Origin: Alphaproteobacteria bacterium MarineAlpha10_Bin2
GTDB lineage: Bacteria > Pseudomonadota > Alphaproteobacteria > UBA828
DNA: 31,551 nucleotides
Direction: 5' to 3'
Assembly: GCA_002937555.1 (NCBI GenBank)
Contig: PTKB01000005.1
Coordinates: forward strand, 1-31,551
Position 1 is the stretch's first letter. The number at the start of each line of letters is the position of its first letter. Positions 30,603 to 31,551 of this stretch are shown here, piece by piece. The notes under the pieces were generated by a model. That model was given only the letters and a program-made list of their open reading frames with translations, had not been told where the DNA came from and searched no databases. The position numbers were made by a program, and so were the translations under genes.

Positions 30603-31280
30603 CTAGCGCGGCGTCGCATGTTCCTGGGCGCGCTTGTCCTGCGCCATCGGGTCGTGGGCGAGAATTTCGCCTTTGAAGATCCAGACTTTGACGCCGCAGA
30701 TGCCATATGCCGTTTGCGCCGACGCACAGCCGTAATCGACATCGGCGCGCAGCGTATGCAACGGCACCCGGCCCTCGCGGTACCATTCCGTGCGCGCAAT
30801 TTCAGCGCCTCCGAGGCGCCCGCCGCAATTGATGCGGATGCCTTCGGCGCCGAGCCGCATCGCCGATTGCACGGCGCGCTTCATGGCACGGCGAAATGCG
30901 ACGCGGCGCACCAACTGTTGCGCGATATTCTCGGCAACCAGCTTGGCTTCGATTTCCGGCTTGCGGATCTCGACGATATTCAGATGCACTTCGCTTTCGG
31001 TCATCTTGCTGACGTCGTTCCTGAGCTTGTCGATATCGGCGCCCTTCTTGCCAATCACGACGCCCGGGCGCGCGGTGTGAATTGTGATGCGCGCCTTCTT
31101 CGCCGGCCGTTCGATGACAATTCTGCCGATACCCGCCTGGCTCAGTTTGTCGAACAGGAATTTGCGGATGCTCAAATCCTCGAACAACAGCCGGCTATAC
31201 TCGGTGTCCGCGTACCAGCGCGAATCCCAAGTGCGGTTGATTCCGAGCCTGAGCCCGATCGGGTTGACCTTTTGACCCAT
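30603..31280 (-). CDS. rpsC: 30S ribosomal protein S3
   Basis: A 225-residue S3. The N-terminal KH domain has VVIGKKGADIDKLRNDVSKM (the GXXG-type loop) after RITIHTARPG, and the C-terminal domain has KLVAENIAQQLVRRVAFRRAMKRAVQSAMRLGAEGIRINCGGRLGGAEIARTEWYREGRVPLHTLRADVDYG-type sequence. It forms part of the mRNA entry channel. The ATG shares its last base with the rplV stop (TAATG). Confidence 0.98.
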   Translation of the reverse strand: MGQKVNPIGLRLGINRTWDSRWYADTEYSRLLFEDLSIRKFLFDKLSQAGIGRIVIERPAKKARITIHTARPGVVIGKKGADIDKLRNDVSKMTESEVHLNIVEIRKPEIEAKLVAENIAQQLVRRVAFRRAMKRAVQSAMRLGAEGIRINCGGRLGGAEIARTEWYREGRVPLHTLRADVDYGCASAQTAYGICGVKVWIFKGEILAHDPMAQDKRAQEHATPR

Positions 31281-31551
31281 TATGTCCTCTCCGCGCGTTC
31301 GCGTACGACTATCGTCAGATGACTGAACGGTTTCAAGATCCGTGCGGTGCGCCCGCGCGCTCTCGGGCGCCAGCGTTTCATCACCAATCCCTTGCCGACA
31401 TTAGCCTCGGCGACGATCAGCCGGTCGACGTCGAGCTCGTGATTGTTTTCGGCGTTGGCGATGGCCGATTGCAGGCATTTCTTCACCGCGCCGGAAATTC
31501 TGCGGCGCGAAAAAGTCAGGGTGCTCAAGGCTGCCTCGGCATCCTGGCCGC
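31280..31551 (-). CDS. rplV: 50S ribosomal protein L22, partial
   Basis: The C-terminal 89 residues of L22; the gene runs off the right edge. The visible frame continues past the apparent TTG at 31528, reading GQDAEAALSTLTFSRRRISG at the edge, which is the expected middle of L22. The rest is typical: AVKKCLQSAIANAENN, LIVAEANVGKGLVMKRWRPRARGRTARILKPFSHLTIVVRE, including the beta-hairpin that lines the exit tunnel. Its TAA overlaps the rpsC ATG by one base. Confidence 0.96.
   Translation of the reverse strand, partial: GQDAEAALSTLTFSRRRISGAVKKCLQSAIANAENNHELDVDRLIVAEANVGKGLVMKRWRPRARGRTARILKPFSHLTIVVRERAERT

Noticed and set aside
1..31551. CRISPR arrays, tRNAs, rRNAs, insertion sequences or prophage remnants
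   Set aside because: No regularly spaced repeats, cloverleaf-like segments, transposase frames or terminal inverted repeats were seen; the short gaps leave almost no room for them.

Overview
The window carries 41 protein genes (one cut at each end, one frameshifted) and no RNA genes, CRISPR array or insertion sequence that I can see. Coding density is very high: no gap between genes exceeds about 132 bases. The organism looks like a moderately GC-rich alphaproteobacterium. The reasons are the zinc-free S14 type, an ATP12-family F1-ATPase assembly factor, the order rplQ-rarA-crcB-rluC-HAD hydrolase-ATP12, and a spc/alpha operon without rpmJ. The order or genus cannot be resolved by reading alone.

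Layout. On the plus strand, 1-1309 holds the tail of a threonine dehydratase-like PLP enzyme and a phytanoyl-CoA dioxygenase-family oxygenase. They converge with a long minus-strand block, read from right to left: a single-domain malic enzyme, a malic enzyme fused to a phosphotransacetylase-like domain (maeB), mgtE, isovaleryl-CoA dehydrogenase, a thiolase, a DUF1989 protein and a 2-hydroxychromene-2-carboxylate isomerase-like protein (1314-10047). lipB (10144-10779, plus strand) diverges from the malic enzyme and converges with a second minus-strand block: ATP12 chaperone, pccB, pccA and acylphosphatase (10781-15322). Upstream of this lies a tightly coupled chain, rarA-crcB-rluC-HAD hydrolase-asmA (15327-20734). 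The right third (20811-31551) is the ribosomal cluster, all on the minus strand: rplV(partial)-rpsC-rplP-rpmC-rpsQ-rplN-rplX-rplE-rpsN-rpsH-rplF-rplR-rpsE-rpmD-rplO-secY-adk-rpsM-rpsK-rpoA-rplQ.

How the genes fit together. The metabolic part turns branched-chain and odd-chain carbon into central intermediates: Ivd and the thiolase act on leucine-derived acyl-CoAs, PccAB carboxylates propionyl-CoA, and two malic enzymes draw C4 acids down to pyruvate. The ribosomal part supplies ribosomal proteins, the SecY translocon, adenylate kinase and the RNA polymerase alpha subunit.

Points that stand out: a one-base frameshift splitting an asmA-family gene near 16860; a long charged tail on ribosomal protein L15 built from three tandem 33-bp (11-residue) repeats; a solitary DUF1989 (carboxyguanidine deiminase/urea carboxylase-associated family) gene inside an acyl-CoA operon; hairpins between adk and rpsM and between rpsK and rpoA; an AT-rich 132-bp gap before the thiolase; and adjacent malic enzyme paralogues. 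I found no clearly new defence, mobile or biosynthetic system; most of the window is conserved housekeeping.
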